A stretch of 64,000 nt of DNA from Atherinomorus stipes (Eukaryota; Chordata; Actinopteri; Atheriniformes; Atherinidae). This document shows, piece after piece, positions 38,001 through 49,895 of this stretch (positions are counted from its first letter, which is position 1; the number at the start of each line of letters is the position of its first letter). The DNA lies in the NCBI GenBank assembly GCA_023101725.1, contig JALJCO010012637.1, positions 1-64,000 on the forward strand. The letters run 5' to 3'. A program made the position numbers and the translations under genes. The notes beneath the pieces were generated by a model. It worked only from the letters and a program-made list of their open reading frames with translations, was not told the origin of the DNA and did no database searches.

Positions 38001-41000
38001 TTAGTGTGCTGTAAATTTTCTCTGCCGTATAATCACAGCTTGCAGCAGTAATGGATATAATGTGTTGAAAATGTAACTTGGACTTTGACCCCGCTTCCAG
38101 GGTTTTTATATTGGCTTAATTTTCTGCCTGATTGCTTTCTGTGTCCATTTGTTTTCCTCTCTGTCAGCATGACAGCTGCTGTCTGGCTAAAGTAGTGATG
38201 AGCAGGCTGCCTTCAGCTCTGTCAAACCCTGCTTTTATGCAGGCAGCAAGTTGGCTTCAGGCCCATAGTGACACTTCAGAAACTGATTTTAGCTTTTGCC
38301 TGACCACATCTATGTTATATCAGTGGCAATGACAGATCTTACAATTGAACAAAAGAATTTCTTTTTGATTACCATCACAGCATTTTACCATATTTTATTT
38401 TATTTATTCATTTTTTAAAATCTGAGACTGGGTCAGCAAAAAAAAAAAAAAAAAAAAAAACTGCGGTTAAAAGATTGCTCTTGGTCAGTAAATGAATTGA
38501 CACTGTTGACACTTAACAAATCAGTTGATCTGGTGTGAACTAGGGGTGGGTGATATATCGAGCATACTAAGTTTTGCATGTGATACAGAATAGCTATATT
38601 GCAATTTAATGTCAAGTACAGACTGTCACAGCATTAGCATCTACATAATTTTTTTTATAATTTAGCTCATCTCCCACACAGCAGACAGACAGCTCTCCCC
38701 TGTCCATCCAGAAAACTCTCCTACACGCACATTTGTTGTTTCAGGAGCGAAAGGAAAGACGCATGGTGCGGATAGCTAGTATGGTAGTTAATGGGCATTA
38801 AGAGATTGAAGCTGAATGTGGGATGTCCATTTTGAGCAGCAATGCGCCTCAGAAATGATGATGTGAGGACACTGATTGTTCAGATATTTTTGTGTTTTTC
38901 ACAAGGTTGGCATGACAATTTCTTACATGTGCTCTCATTCTGCCGAGGGAGTATTGCTTATGTGTGTGTGTGTGGCATGTAGAGACATCACGTGATGCGA
39001 TTATGTGTGGCCATGAGAATGACATCAGGCTGATTGTTTTTTATAATAAAAGGACAAAATATAAACCTTTCCAAAATATCAATTATATTGTATGTATCAG
39101 GATAAAGCCCAAAAAATATTGTGATGTCAGTTGTAAGCCATGTTGCCCAGCCCTAACTGAGTCATTGCAGCTGTGTTCTTGTTGTCCTGACAGCAGCGAT
39201 GCGTGTTATAGTGTCAGGTGGAAGCTCCTTAAACTAAATGTACTCTGTCCTGGACTAAATACTTCTGTCATCAAAGATGATGTGTTACATCCATATATAT
39301 GGCAAATACAGTAATGCACCTCTGATTCAGTGACAGGTTAAGGATATCTGCTTCAAAGATCCAGTAGCATGCTTGACCCAGGTGTCCTTGCTGTAAAGAG
39401 AAGAGCTTTATTTTTAAAGAGGGCTCAGATGTATTATTCATGTAGTCAGCGTCATGCAGAGCTCCAGGTTTGAGGGGATTAAAAGCAAATTCTGACAGGT
39501 GTACCAAATTAAACTGTATTCACAAGGAGTTGCTGCTGATTTTAGATGCCTCTGCAGGATTATATCACTTAAATGGGACAACTTTTCTGTTAAGAGTTGA
39601 GTAAGATGAATTTGTACAGCTTTTTTTTTTCGTCCCTTATAAGCCAGACTAGTCGATTCTAGAAAGAAACAAGTGGCACCGAGCTTAGCTTTCCCTTTTT
39701 CCATCTGTGACATCACTCCTACAGTAGGATTTGTTTTTGTCATGTGAGAAACTAGTCGTAGTGCAGCCCTGGTGCTTAACCCTCTGCTCAGTAGTAAAAC
39801 TTTTGAAGTCTGCAACCACATGACGGACCACGTTTGCTTGATTTTATAAACCTGCTGCTGTAATCATATTAAGATCTGGGATGTGCTAGAATTTCAGACG
39901 GGGCAAACCTGCGCATTTCCCTTCATTACCAAAGCCTCTGAGACTTTAAGCCCATTGAAAGCTGCCATCATTTTTCCAGTACCACACAAGCGCATGAAGC
40001 ATTATCCTGAAATGGAGTGTATTAGAAATGTATACTTTTGATCTGTTAGGATCTAGTCATAGTGTTATGTCATAGGTGTAGCTAAAGCCATGTATGGTTT
40101 GCTGACTCTGCTAGCGTGTTATTGCTAATGCAACTGGTGCCCTGTCAGATGGAGCGTCTGGAGCTGGTTCTCTAGAATATTAGTTGTGGAAACACAGACA
40201 TGAGATGAAGTGAAAGAAACTTTAATTCCAAGGGGAAATTATAAAATGATTAAATTATATATAAAAAAGGGTCATCTGATAGTAATTGTTTGTCTCACAG
40301 GGTGTACTGCACAGAGTAAATCTGTTATCCCATCAGATAACTGTGAGGAAAACGCTTACAAAACATATGAATCCCAGATTTAACACTGCCATTATTTGAC
40401 AGCTTCAGCACCACATCTCTGGCAGTCACCAGTAGAAGAACTGGACTTTTTCTGTGTACAAATGGGCAGTGAAAATGATAACCCATACATTTCTCTCCAG
40501 TTGTTTCACAGATTAACCATTATACTTGATTACATCCCAAAAGAGAATAAAAATCAATTCTTTTCAGTCATGAAAATGCAAGTCCTGCTAAGAGTCGTAG
40601 TTGTTGGGAATGATTTGAGCTAAAGAAACCTCAGCTGAGGAAAAGTTGTCCATCATGTTAAGAACTTTCTTCTTGCCCGACAAAACCCAAGCTGAAAATT
40701 AAATCAGCCCGAGCCCGGGTAAAATGATTGCAAACCTGACCCAACAGAGGCCTGCTGAAAAAGCAACGCTCATAACTTTACTTCTGGATATCAGACCTTA
40801 AAAATTCCATCTGTAAAGGGTAGCCTGCATCCAAAATAAAAAGGAAATGTGGTTTGGATGCCGCTCTGGGTCTGTCCCATGAAGCAGGACGTTCCTTTTT
40901 GATATAGCTTTCTCTCGCTGTGAAAACACTAAATCCAGATTTTCCACACAGTTGCAGTGTTAACCCTGTTTGTGGACAGATGATGATGAAGAGTTGATGT

Positions 41001-44000
41001 AAGGCTCAAGCACTGTCAGAGACATCATATATACTACTCACAAAAGTGAGGGATATTCAACTTTTGGTTGTAACTTAAAGAAAATGTAAAATATTCACAC
41101 CTTATTGATATATCCTGAATGTTTGACATTTAACTGGAATTATGATGTAATTCCTCCATCGCAAACAATTTATTGAATGAAAAGCTAACAACAATGGTGG
41201 GTATACCATAACATAAAAATGACAATGTCTCAGTAACTTCTCGTGTTCGGTACCGTCTTGGTCTGATGATGCCAAAATGTGAACAGGATGTTAAAGAGGA
41301 CCGTTTAGACACAAAATGACATTAAACCAGAACATTTCGAGGTCAAGTCACAGTTTAGACACTGCTTTTGTATTTTTTGTGGTAAATCATCTTTTTGGAG
41401 AACAGCATGATGTGCAATTAATATTTAACAATTGAGCAATGTACATGTGCATTGAAATGTTTAGAGAGAGTCTAATTCAGTGCACCTGGAAAGGTTGTCG
41501 TAGATTTTAGGTTCATTCTGACATCATACAAAAAGCCAAATATCCCTAACTTTTTGTGAGTAGTGTATGAGGATCAGGCGGGTTTCCCCCTATTGCTTCA
41601 TCAGCTATCCTGAGGATCTGGAGCTCTGGCTCATAATACTCTTACTTCCCTCAGCCTCAATTTCTGAATCTTTCTTCGTGCTAATACAAACTAATCACCT
41701 GACCTGACACAACCCCGAGCCCGACCTTAGCCTGTAAAAAAAATGTTTGTAATTAAGCCCAAACCTGACCTGTCCCGTTGGATCCCACCGGGTTCAGGCA
41801 AAGTTCCTAAGCTGTTATCTGTATCATGTTGATACTGACTGAGGTTTTTCTTTCTGATTTTGGTTTTAATCTGCCTTTTTTTGTCTCCTCCTCACAGGAA
41901 TGCATTTTATCAGGCATCATGTCAGTGAAGGGGAAGAAGGTCCTTCACATGGACCGTAACTCGTACTATGGGGCTGAGAGCGCTTCTATCACGCCCCTTG
42001 AGGAGGTATGTTGATGTAAACTAAATGTATCAGATGTGTTTCATGTCTGCAAGAAAGTACTGCAGATGTGAAATTGTGGTTATTACTACTTTAAATTGCT
42101 TTTAAAAGCATCTCAACCTTATTGATTTTTATCAGAAGTCATTGTGTTTTGGAAATTGGATTAGCTTTGACTGTGATTCAAGTCTGGTCCTGTGTCCTGC
42201 AGCTCTACAAGCGCTTCAGCCTTCCTGGCAGCCCTCCCGATTCAATGGGAAAAGGCCGGGATTGGAATGTGGACCTCATCCCCAAGTTCCTCATGGCTAA
42301 TGGTAAACCTACTGTATAAGTTGTTAATTAAACATGCCATAGAGGGGCAAAGGACTGACAAAAGTGCCTACTTGACACTTTGTTTTAATATGTCACTTTT
42401 AGGCAAACATCATTTTAAACACTTTCAGATGTTAAAACTATCTTTATGAAGCAGCAGCACTTAAGAGCTCGAGGATAAAAATGAAAAGATGTTGATACTT
42501 GATAAATGTTTGCATAAATAAATGTAATGCTGTTGTTTCAGGCCAACTGGTCCGCATGCTGCTGATCACACAGGTGACTCGCTACCTGGATTTCAAAGTG
42601 ATTGAAGGCAGTTACGTGTACAAGGGAGGGAAAATCTATAAAGTCCCTTCTACTGAGACTGAAGCTTTGGCATCCAGTAAGTTCAGTAAATGTGGCCAAT
42701 GATTTCTAAACACATTTTGTTCAGCAAGCTCTCTCAAAGTCTACACTCTGACTTCTTAAGGTTTGATGGGGTTGTTTGAGAAGCGTCGCTTCAGGAAGTT
42801 CTTGATCTTCATTGCTAACTTTGACGAGAACGACCCCAAGACCATGGAAGGAGTTGATCCAAACAAGACAACAATGAGGGCCATTTTCCAGAAGTTCAGC
42901 CTGGGCCAGGAAGTTATTGACTTCACCGGCCACTCCCTGGCACTCTACCGCACAGACGAGTCAGTGAAACTTTGAGTTGATGAAATAATGTTTTCTTTTT
43001 GACTTAGTTACACATTAGGGATGCCCTCATGATGTGCATATGCCAGTTCAGCATTGTTAGTAGAGTTCTAAGTTGCCTCGGTTTCTCTTCCCTCAGTTAT
43101 CTGGATCAACCTTGCATCCAAACGATAAACAGGATAAAACTTTACAGTGAGTCTCTAGCCAGATACGGCAAGAGCCCATACCTCTATCCGCTGTATGGTC
43201 TGGGAGAGCTGCCGCAAGGCTTTGCAAGGTGGGAGACTGTTCCTATGTTACACACATCTGATAGATATGTTTACTGACGCAGTCAGTAAGACGATTAGAC
43301 AAGTTGTGTTCTTAAATGCATGCTACTTCATGAAAAGTTTGGCTAAGAGTAATTCATTGTGTTGGGCCTTCCTCACACAGTTTGTCTGCAAAAAATGTTG
43401 GGGGTGGTGCTGAGTGTCAAAGTAAAATTGATGTAAAGGCCAGGATGCAAGTTTTCCCTGCAGAATGTTTCACTGAAACGAGATCAGTAGCGTTACCCGT
43501 GATTGGCTTTAATCTTATGGCTGATTGGTGTACTTAGTGTTAAAATTTTTTTTTTTTTTAAAGACAAATTGTTTTAAAATTAGCTCAACCATGGTTCCAT
43601 TACAGACTGAGTGCTATCTATGGTGGGACGTACATGTTGAACAAGCCCATAGATGAGATTGTGATGGAGAACGGGAAAGTGGTGGGAGTCAAGTCGGAGG
43701 GAGAGGTGAGTCTGGTGTTTTTTCACATGGCTGCCTGTCAAGATGCAAACAAAGTGAAGATTGTTAGAAAGCTTTGCTCACTCTTGACCTCTTCTTACTG
43801 GTTGGCAGATGCAATCAGTGCATAATTTTAATATCAAGCATCATCCCATCTTTCCATTGAGTTAGTTTAATTGATGGCTGATATACAGTTAGTTTCCCAT
43901 TCAACTGTAACCTCAAATCATGATGCATGCAGGACCTGCAGACTTAGCCTCACCTGCTAGTTCACTTTTACTAGTGACATTTCAAAGTGACTTGATTAGA

Positions 44001-45960
44001 TTAGCTGACTGAAATAGTGTGGAAGTCCAGACTTTTGATACAGTTGTCTCATTTAATACACTCCCTTTATTTGATCTTGTAAAATAAGTGTGGCAGTTGA
44101 CCGTCCTGTCACTATGCCTCCGACTGATCATGCGCCCTGGCTACTTGGCCACAGGGATGTCCCTTTGGCTGAATGGTCAGCGCACATGACCTTCAACCGG
44201 GAGTCTGGGGATCAAATCCCGCCCGGGCCCTCTGTTGCGTACCTTGCCACATAAGGAAACGCTTCATGATATTTCCCTCTGCATTAATTATACTTGCCTG
44301 CCCGACATTTTTTCACACCACAGATTGCAAGGTGCAAACAGCTGATCTGCGACCCCAGCTACATTATGGACCGCGTCAACAAACGGGGTCAGGTGATCAG
44401 AGTCATTTGTGTTTTGAGTCATCCCATCGCCAACACCGGTGACATCAACTCTTGCCAGATCATCATCCCCCAGAACCAGGTCAACAGGAAGCATGGTAAG
44501 TGATGATACATGAAATAAGTAGATTTTTTTTCCCCTCCTGGTTCATTAAAACTTCAACATTTTGTTACTGAAACTTAAAGTAACATCAACTTTTTTTTCT
44601 CTTTCCAGACATCTACGTTTGTATGATCTCTTTTGCTCACAACGTGGCGGCGCAGGGTAAATATATCGCAATTGCCAGCACCACAGTGGAGACGAGCGAC
44701 CCAGAGAGGGAGATCAAGCCGGCTCTGGACCTACTGGAGCCCATTGAGCAGAAGTTTGTCAGCATTAGCGATCAATATGCACCGACTGACGTGGGCACTG
44801 ACAGCCAGGTATGATGACTGGGATGCAGCCATACTGGTGGCGTTGCATGTTGTTGAATATTTACATCAAATCAGGTGGCACCCCAAGTTTCCATTTAAAT
44901 AAGTCGCATCAGTCAAAAAATGCATCATGAACAGGAAAAAACATATCCAAGTCTCACTGGACTATAAGTCATATTTATTTATTTAAAATAGGGTGATTTT
45001 CAGATTTTTCATATCCTACTTGTTACTGCTAAAAATGACCCAATCAGTCCAATTCCAAAGTTAATGCCTGTAAATGATCTTAAACATCATAACAAAGAAG
45101 GATAAACATGTTTTTTGAGGATTTGTTCACCGCATTGACAGATGAACTCTTCTCACTGAGACAAGGTTTTTTGGGGGGATTTTTGCCATAGGAGCAGAAT
45201 ATAGTTACATTAGACAGTAATATATACTCCTTGGATCATGTCAGTCAATATGAATTGATACTTAAAAACATGTGAAATTGTATATATTTTCATAATAAGT
45301 CGCACTGGACTATAAGTCATACAAGCTGCCAAACTATGAAAAAAAGTGACTTAAAGTCCGGAAAATACGGTAATTTGACTTGACTTGAATCAACTCATGA
45401 GCCAGACTGAGACTTGTCTGATACCAGATGCTCTCAAATTTACTTTTCATTCACCTGCTGTTTGTCTTCATTTCCATGATTGGAAAACTACATTGCAGTA
45501 AACACAACTGAGTGAATTAGGATACATTTTTTGTAATTATGCCTTTATAATTACATATAAACTACTGAGCTGGTCTCGCTTTTTGAGTTTTCTTTCAATA
45601 CTTGCTGAAACGACATCCATGGTGTCCATTATAGTGCAGAGGGTAGCACCTCAGGATTTACAGATAGTTAAAATGTGTACTGATTGTGTACTAGACTTAA
45701 ATTAACAGTAAAAGTAACCAATAACTATTTCCACGTAGTTGAACATGCCCAGACATTCAAATGTGCAGCAGTTAAGAGGTAAATGTGCACTCTTTAATAC
45801 CTCCTAGATCTTTATCTCCCGTTCATACGATGCCACAACCCACTTTGAGACCACCTGCGACGACATCAAGGACATCTACCGGAGGATGACTGGCTCTGAA
45901 TTTGACTTTGCCGAGATGGAGCGCAAGAAGCAGGACATCTTTGGCGACGGCGCAGAGTAG
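35047..45960 (+). CDS. gdi2: Rab GDP dissociation inhibitor beta
   Basis: Ten exons: 35047-35091, 41898-42005, 42203-42302, 42542-42676, 42761-42959, 43097-43228, 43606-43705, 44324-44495, 44609-44808, 45808-45960. All borders are GT-AG, phases agree, and they total 1344 nt (447 aa; human GDI2 is 445). The start [16 protein letters not shown] holds the dinucleotide-fold-like first conserved region. [12 protein letters not shown], the Rab-binding [26 protein letters not shown] and [20 protein letters not shown] follow. The acidic C-terminus ends [14 protein letters not shown] extracts GDP-bound, prenylated Rab proteins from membranes and keeps them soluble in the cytosol for redelivery. Intron 1 is 6.8 kb and holds several repeats. 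Protein identity to GDI2 is higher than to GDI1 by eye. Confidence 0.97.
36350..36500 (-). mobile_element. Possible Ty3/gypsy reverse-transcriptase scrap
   Basis: The minus strand reads [20 protein letters not shown], which resembles the KPNG...VDFxxLN region of LTR-retrotransposon RT. It is short and isolated in GDI2 intron 1, so identity is uncertain. Confidence 0.35.
38541..39155. mobile_element. Probable hAT-like element in GDI2 intron 1
   Basis: Starts taggggtgggtgatatatcg and ends with the complement of TAGGGCTGGGCAAC, imperfect inverted termini of the TAGGG(G/C)TGGG type. No 8-bp duplication was found at the ends I chose and there is no coding frame. Confidence 0.5.
41033..41567. mobile_element. 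Tc1/mariner-type MITE in GDI2 intron 1
   Basis: Inverted ends: tactactcacaaaagtgaggg on the left and, as complement, acactactcacaaaaagtta on the right, followed by gggatattt. TA-rich flanks fit Tc1/mariner insertion. No transposase. Confidence 0.75.
44158..44231 (+). repeat. tRNA-like SINE head or tRNA pseudogene in GDI2 intron 7
   Basis: Contains a box A-like TGGCTGAATGG and a box B-like GGGATCAAATCC at roughly tRNA spacing, the two internal RNA polymerase III promoter blocks. Stems do not form a good cloverleaf, so a SINE or pseudogene is more likely than a working tRNA. Confidence 0.45.
44871..45372. repeat. Teleost interspersed repeat with 'actataagtcgcac' units
   Basis: The right end, as complement, reads taccgtattttccggacttt and then aagtcac. 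Related words (ctggactataagtcat) occur near both ends (44965 and 45305). This resembles a non-autonomous DNA repeat seen across teleosts. Left border uncertain. It lies in GDI2 intron 9. Confidence 0.55.
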
Positions 45961-46602
45961 AGGCGACGCATCTGCACCACTCCTCATCATCAAAGACAAC
46001 GGAAATCTTACAAAAAAAAATGGAAAAATTATTGAAAATCTACTCAAATATGTACACACCCCTGGGGCTAAACAAATATTCAAGTATAGGGTTTGCCCTT
46101 TTGAGGAAGTTCCTATATAGTATTGTTGGATAGGGTTCAGGGAGGGAGCAACGCTTTTTCAGATCACGTTCAGGTGGATGTTGCACTAAACACTGGTTAT
46201 GCTAGTGAGACAGTAATACCTTACATTCTTGAGAGCCATCATATAAGATGATGCTTAGTCCAAAGATGCCAAATTAAATAATTCATAATCAGTAGTATCT
46301 TACAGAAAGTATCTTTGGGGAGTTGGGGATGGGTTGTCCAATTTTTCTGTCATTGTCTAAGGTTCTGCGAGATGTAAAATATATACAAATACAATATTTT
46401 GTTTTTTGGGTATGTTTTTTTTTCATGTCAAGTCAAGAAAGAAGTGGCTTGGCTTTGTCCTTTTTGTGTTAAATCATGTGAGTAACTGAGTGTTCCTTGC
46501 AGGGTGTGATGATTAAAAAAATAAAAAATACAGGCCCAGCAACAGCAGACAGCTCTGCGAGATAGCATCTCAGCCAACGCATCATATGGTCAGGTTTTGT
46601 GA

Positions 46603-46608
46603 AATAAA
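46603..46608 (+). terminator. Candidate polyadenylation signal of GDI2
   Basis: AATAAA about 640 bp after the GDI2 stop codon. Other A-rich candidates exist upstream. Confidence 0.5.
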
Positions 46609-47247
46609 GTGGTTTAGTGTGTGGGCTTGACATTCTCATATATATTTTTACCCCTTGTCTAATCCTTACACTGCCAAGACGGTATACTGTAAGCCAATTC
46701 AGTGGCGACTGTACTCAAGGATAAAGTTATTCTCACAGCTTGAGTTACAGTACATCAGAGGAGGTGCATTCGTTTTCTGTATAATGCAAAAAAATGATGG
46801 AGGAGCCAAGCATTGACAGCAGATGGCTAATGTGGTTCACTGTTATAGCTTAAGAAGGACCAAATGTGTACTGCAGCAGTATTGAACTGATGAGAGCCCT
46901 GTCGTGTCTTGAACAACTGTAAAGGAAACAGAGAGCAATGGGCTCTAATGATTTCTGTACTGCAAAGAAAAGAAAAAAACTGTCAAAAACTGATGGTGTG
47001 GTTCATTTTTCAATGTTTTATTTAATTTGGAACAGCTGTTGAAAGTTGTGACAGATAAGCATGCTACATCTGTGATCAGAAACCTTTTGAGCACACCTAA
47101 ATATCGCGACAATTGCGCGTCGAGCTGTGGACTACAACTCCCATATCTCGTGTCGGATACGCCAAACTAGTGCACTTGTGGTCTGGATCGCTTGTGTGAT
47201 TTTTGTGCTCGTGCTGTAGTCCGTTACAAAGTGTTTACAGACTTCTC

Positions 47248-49549
47248 ATGGAGGTGACAGCAGCTCGTCGGTCGTTTCTTTGCGATATTGGTGAGGACTG
47301 AAACGTTTACGAACGGCTTACGTGAACTGCCAATGTCAGCAAACGGTTCAGATTATACGCCGCGCGCGAGACTGGCATACAGTATAATTAGCATGGAAGG
47401 CTACTAGACTACATGAATATGATTAGTAGTTTAACTTTTTCTATCTTTATGCTTAAGAAAAACTCAGGATAATCTTGAGGGATTTTATAGATATTCCAAC
47501 GTATTTTCTGCAGGCCTTAGCAGAAGTGTTTTACATTAAAATACATTTTAAACTTCGTTTCATGGTTACCTGCTGCTATAATTTATTTAAGGGCGGAGCT
47601 AAAGGTAATCTGACTGCCCCTCTAGGGCCTACCTAAAGAAATGAACAAATTATAAAATACTCAGCGTAATCTGATATTAATCTGGCAAAACCTCAGATGC
47701 CCATGTTCAACTGAATGCAGCACGTAAGGTGTTCATATGCTGTTCTACATCAACACTGCCGAGTTGTTGGTCATCCTGCAGGATTCATGTAGTATATTTT
47801 CTCTCAAATGTTTGTACACCTATAATTAAAGTTCTACAATGCAGGTTCATCCTTGCACCAATACACAATTGCTTAATAAAAAAAAATGTGCACTTTTTTC
47901 GCTATATCTTCAGTTGTAATTATCAGATTTATAAACAGGTGGCTGTGTTTGTTTATTCTATACCATTATAGTAGATATTAAAAGACTGAATTTAATATTG
48001 CCAATAAAGCCATTGCTTGAAGAAAAGAGAAAGGCATAAAGGAGACTTTCCAACCACATGGAAGGTTTTCTTTAAAAAAATGAAAAAATTTGGACTAAAA
48101 AGAAAATGTGTGTGATACAAACCCTGATGCTTTTCGTCCAACATTTTGAAACAAGAAATGTTAAATAGAAAGTCTGCTGACAGAAAAAGCTGCTTTATGA
48201 AGCAAATTAAAGCCATGAATGTTGTTGGCTTACTGAATGACCTGAGCTACCATTAGTGAAACTTGTTTAGCCTTTAATGCAAGAACAAGTAAAAATGCTT
48301 ACCTTCTAAGAGGTCTATTTCTATGCTAACGTGTTTGAGGTTTCTGGGCGGACCGGACTGCCCTGCATGAAGCAGCATCCCACGGAAGGGCCCTGCAGCT
48401 GAAGCAGCTCATAGAAGATGGAGCTTCTGTTAACATGGTGACGGTGGATAACATCACTCCGCTACATGAAGCCTGCATACAGGCCCATCCAAATTGTGCC
48501 AGGCTGCTGCTGGAGGCCGGAGCCCAGGTGAACTAAGAAACAGGATCAAATGCTCACATTAAATGCATTAGAAACTTTTTATACTGTAGAAATAGACAAA
48601 TCCAAAGATGGTACATGAGCTTCATAACGCTGGAAATGGACTAAAAAAATAAATGAGGATGTTTTTCTGATTCTTCCAGGTAGATGTAAGAACCATCCAT
48701 GGCAGCACGCCTCTTTGTAACGCCTGCGCCTCTGGTAGCCTCGAGTGCGCCAAGCTGCTGTTACAGTATGGAGCCAAAGTGAACCCATCCCTCACAGCTC
48801 TCACTGCCTCGCCGCTCCACGAGGCCTGCATACAAGGTAAACTTTCTGGAAAATAAGACTTGGAAGAACTTTATTTTCAGTGTTGACAATGTTTCCTTTC
48901 AGGTAATGCTGAAGTTGTGAGGTTGATGATAGCCAATGGAGCCAAACTGGAGGCGTTTGATGTCCACTTTGGTCCTCCCCTTCACATTGCATGCGCTAAA
49001 GGACATGTGGATTGTGTCAAGGAGCTGCTTAGGGCAGGTGAATGAGAAAAAGAGTCAATCAGTCAATTGTTTCTGGGAAATCATGGGTCTAAACTAGTTT
49101 TGACTTGATGCAGGTGCCAATGTGAATTCACTTAAGTTCCACGAGACAGCTTTGCATCACGCAGCTCGAGCCCACATGGTTGACATGATCGAGCTGCTGA
49201 TTGAATTTGGAGCCAACGTTTATGCCAGTGACAACCTTGGAAGAAAGCCTGTAGACTACACAACACCCTCATCTCCTTCTTACTCCTGCCTCCAGTTTTA
49301 TGAAAGTATGTCACTATCATTACAATGAATCCCTTGCACTCTGCTTCCTTTTATTTGTTGTGTTTTTGTAGCTGACACAAAAGCCTATTTTTATTTACAG
49401 GTAATCCCCTGAGCCTGCAGCAGCTATGCAGGATTGTCACAAGGATGATGCTGGGTACCCGGGCATCAGAGGTCATAGGTCGGTTGGATATATCCCACCG
49501 CATCCGCAGCTTCCTCCAATACTGTGATCATCCTGCATCCCTGCAATGA
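47248..49549 (+). CDS. asb13: Ankyrin repeat and SOCS box protein 13, copy a
   Basis: Six exons: 47248-47290, 48340-48527, 48680-48836, 48903-49037, 49114-49305, 49401-49549. All GT-AG, in phase, 864 nt (287 aa; human ASB13 is 278). It starts MEVTAARRSFLCDIG. Six ankyrin repeats follow: DRTALHEAASHG, ITPLHEACIQAHPNC, GSTPLCNACASGSLEC, ASPLHEACIQGNAEVV, PPLHIACAKGHVDC and ETALHHAARAHMVDM. The C-terminal SOCS box (about residues 240-287) has NPLSLQQLCRIVTRM as BC box with its cysteine, but the Cul5-box region reads LDISHRIRSFL without the usual Leu-Pro. ASB proteins bring substrates to Cullin-5/Elongin-BC ubiquitin ligases. A polyadenylation signal lies at 49689-49694, about 200 bp before the start of copy b. 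Confidence 0.95.
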
Positions 49550-49688
49550 CTTGTGAATCTCATTTGATTTCAAACCAAAAAAGTCTTAAAAATATGAAAA
49601 TATTTCTTTGACTTGTGTTTTTTTTAATAATCAAAGTGACTCAGGATGTTATTGTTCTTGCATTGTATGGTGGAACATATTTCTGAAC

Positions 49689-49694
49689 AATAAA
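49689..49694 (+). terminator. Candidate polyadenylation signal of ASB13 copy a
   Basis: AATAAA, 140 bp after the stop of copy a. Confidence 0.65.
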
Positions 49695-49895
49695 TATATG
49701 TATTTATTGATTATATATGACCATTGTATATTTTCCTATGCGATGCCTAGTTAAAAACGACAACTACCAGCATGCACCACGAGTTACAGATATGTCACGT
49801 GACTCCTGCAGCACGTTGACGGCGATGAAGCGGCTGTTTACAAACAACTCGCTCCACATTGACCCCGCGTATCGTTTGATAGTAGAAAAAAAAAC

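Noticed and set aside
44158..44231. Functional tRNA gene
   Set aside because: A- and B-box-like blocks exist, but the arms do not pair as a cloverleaf, so a SINE or pseudogene fits better.
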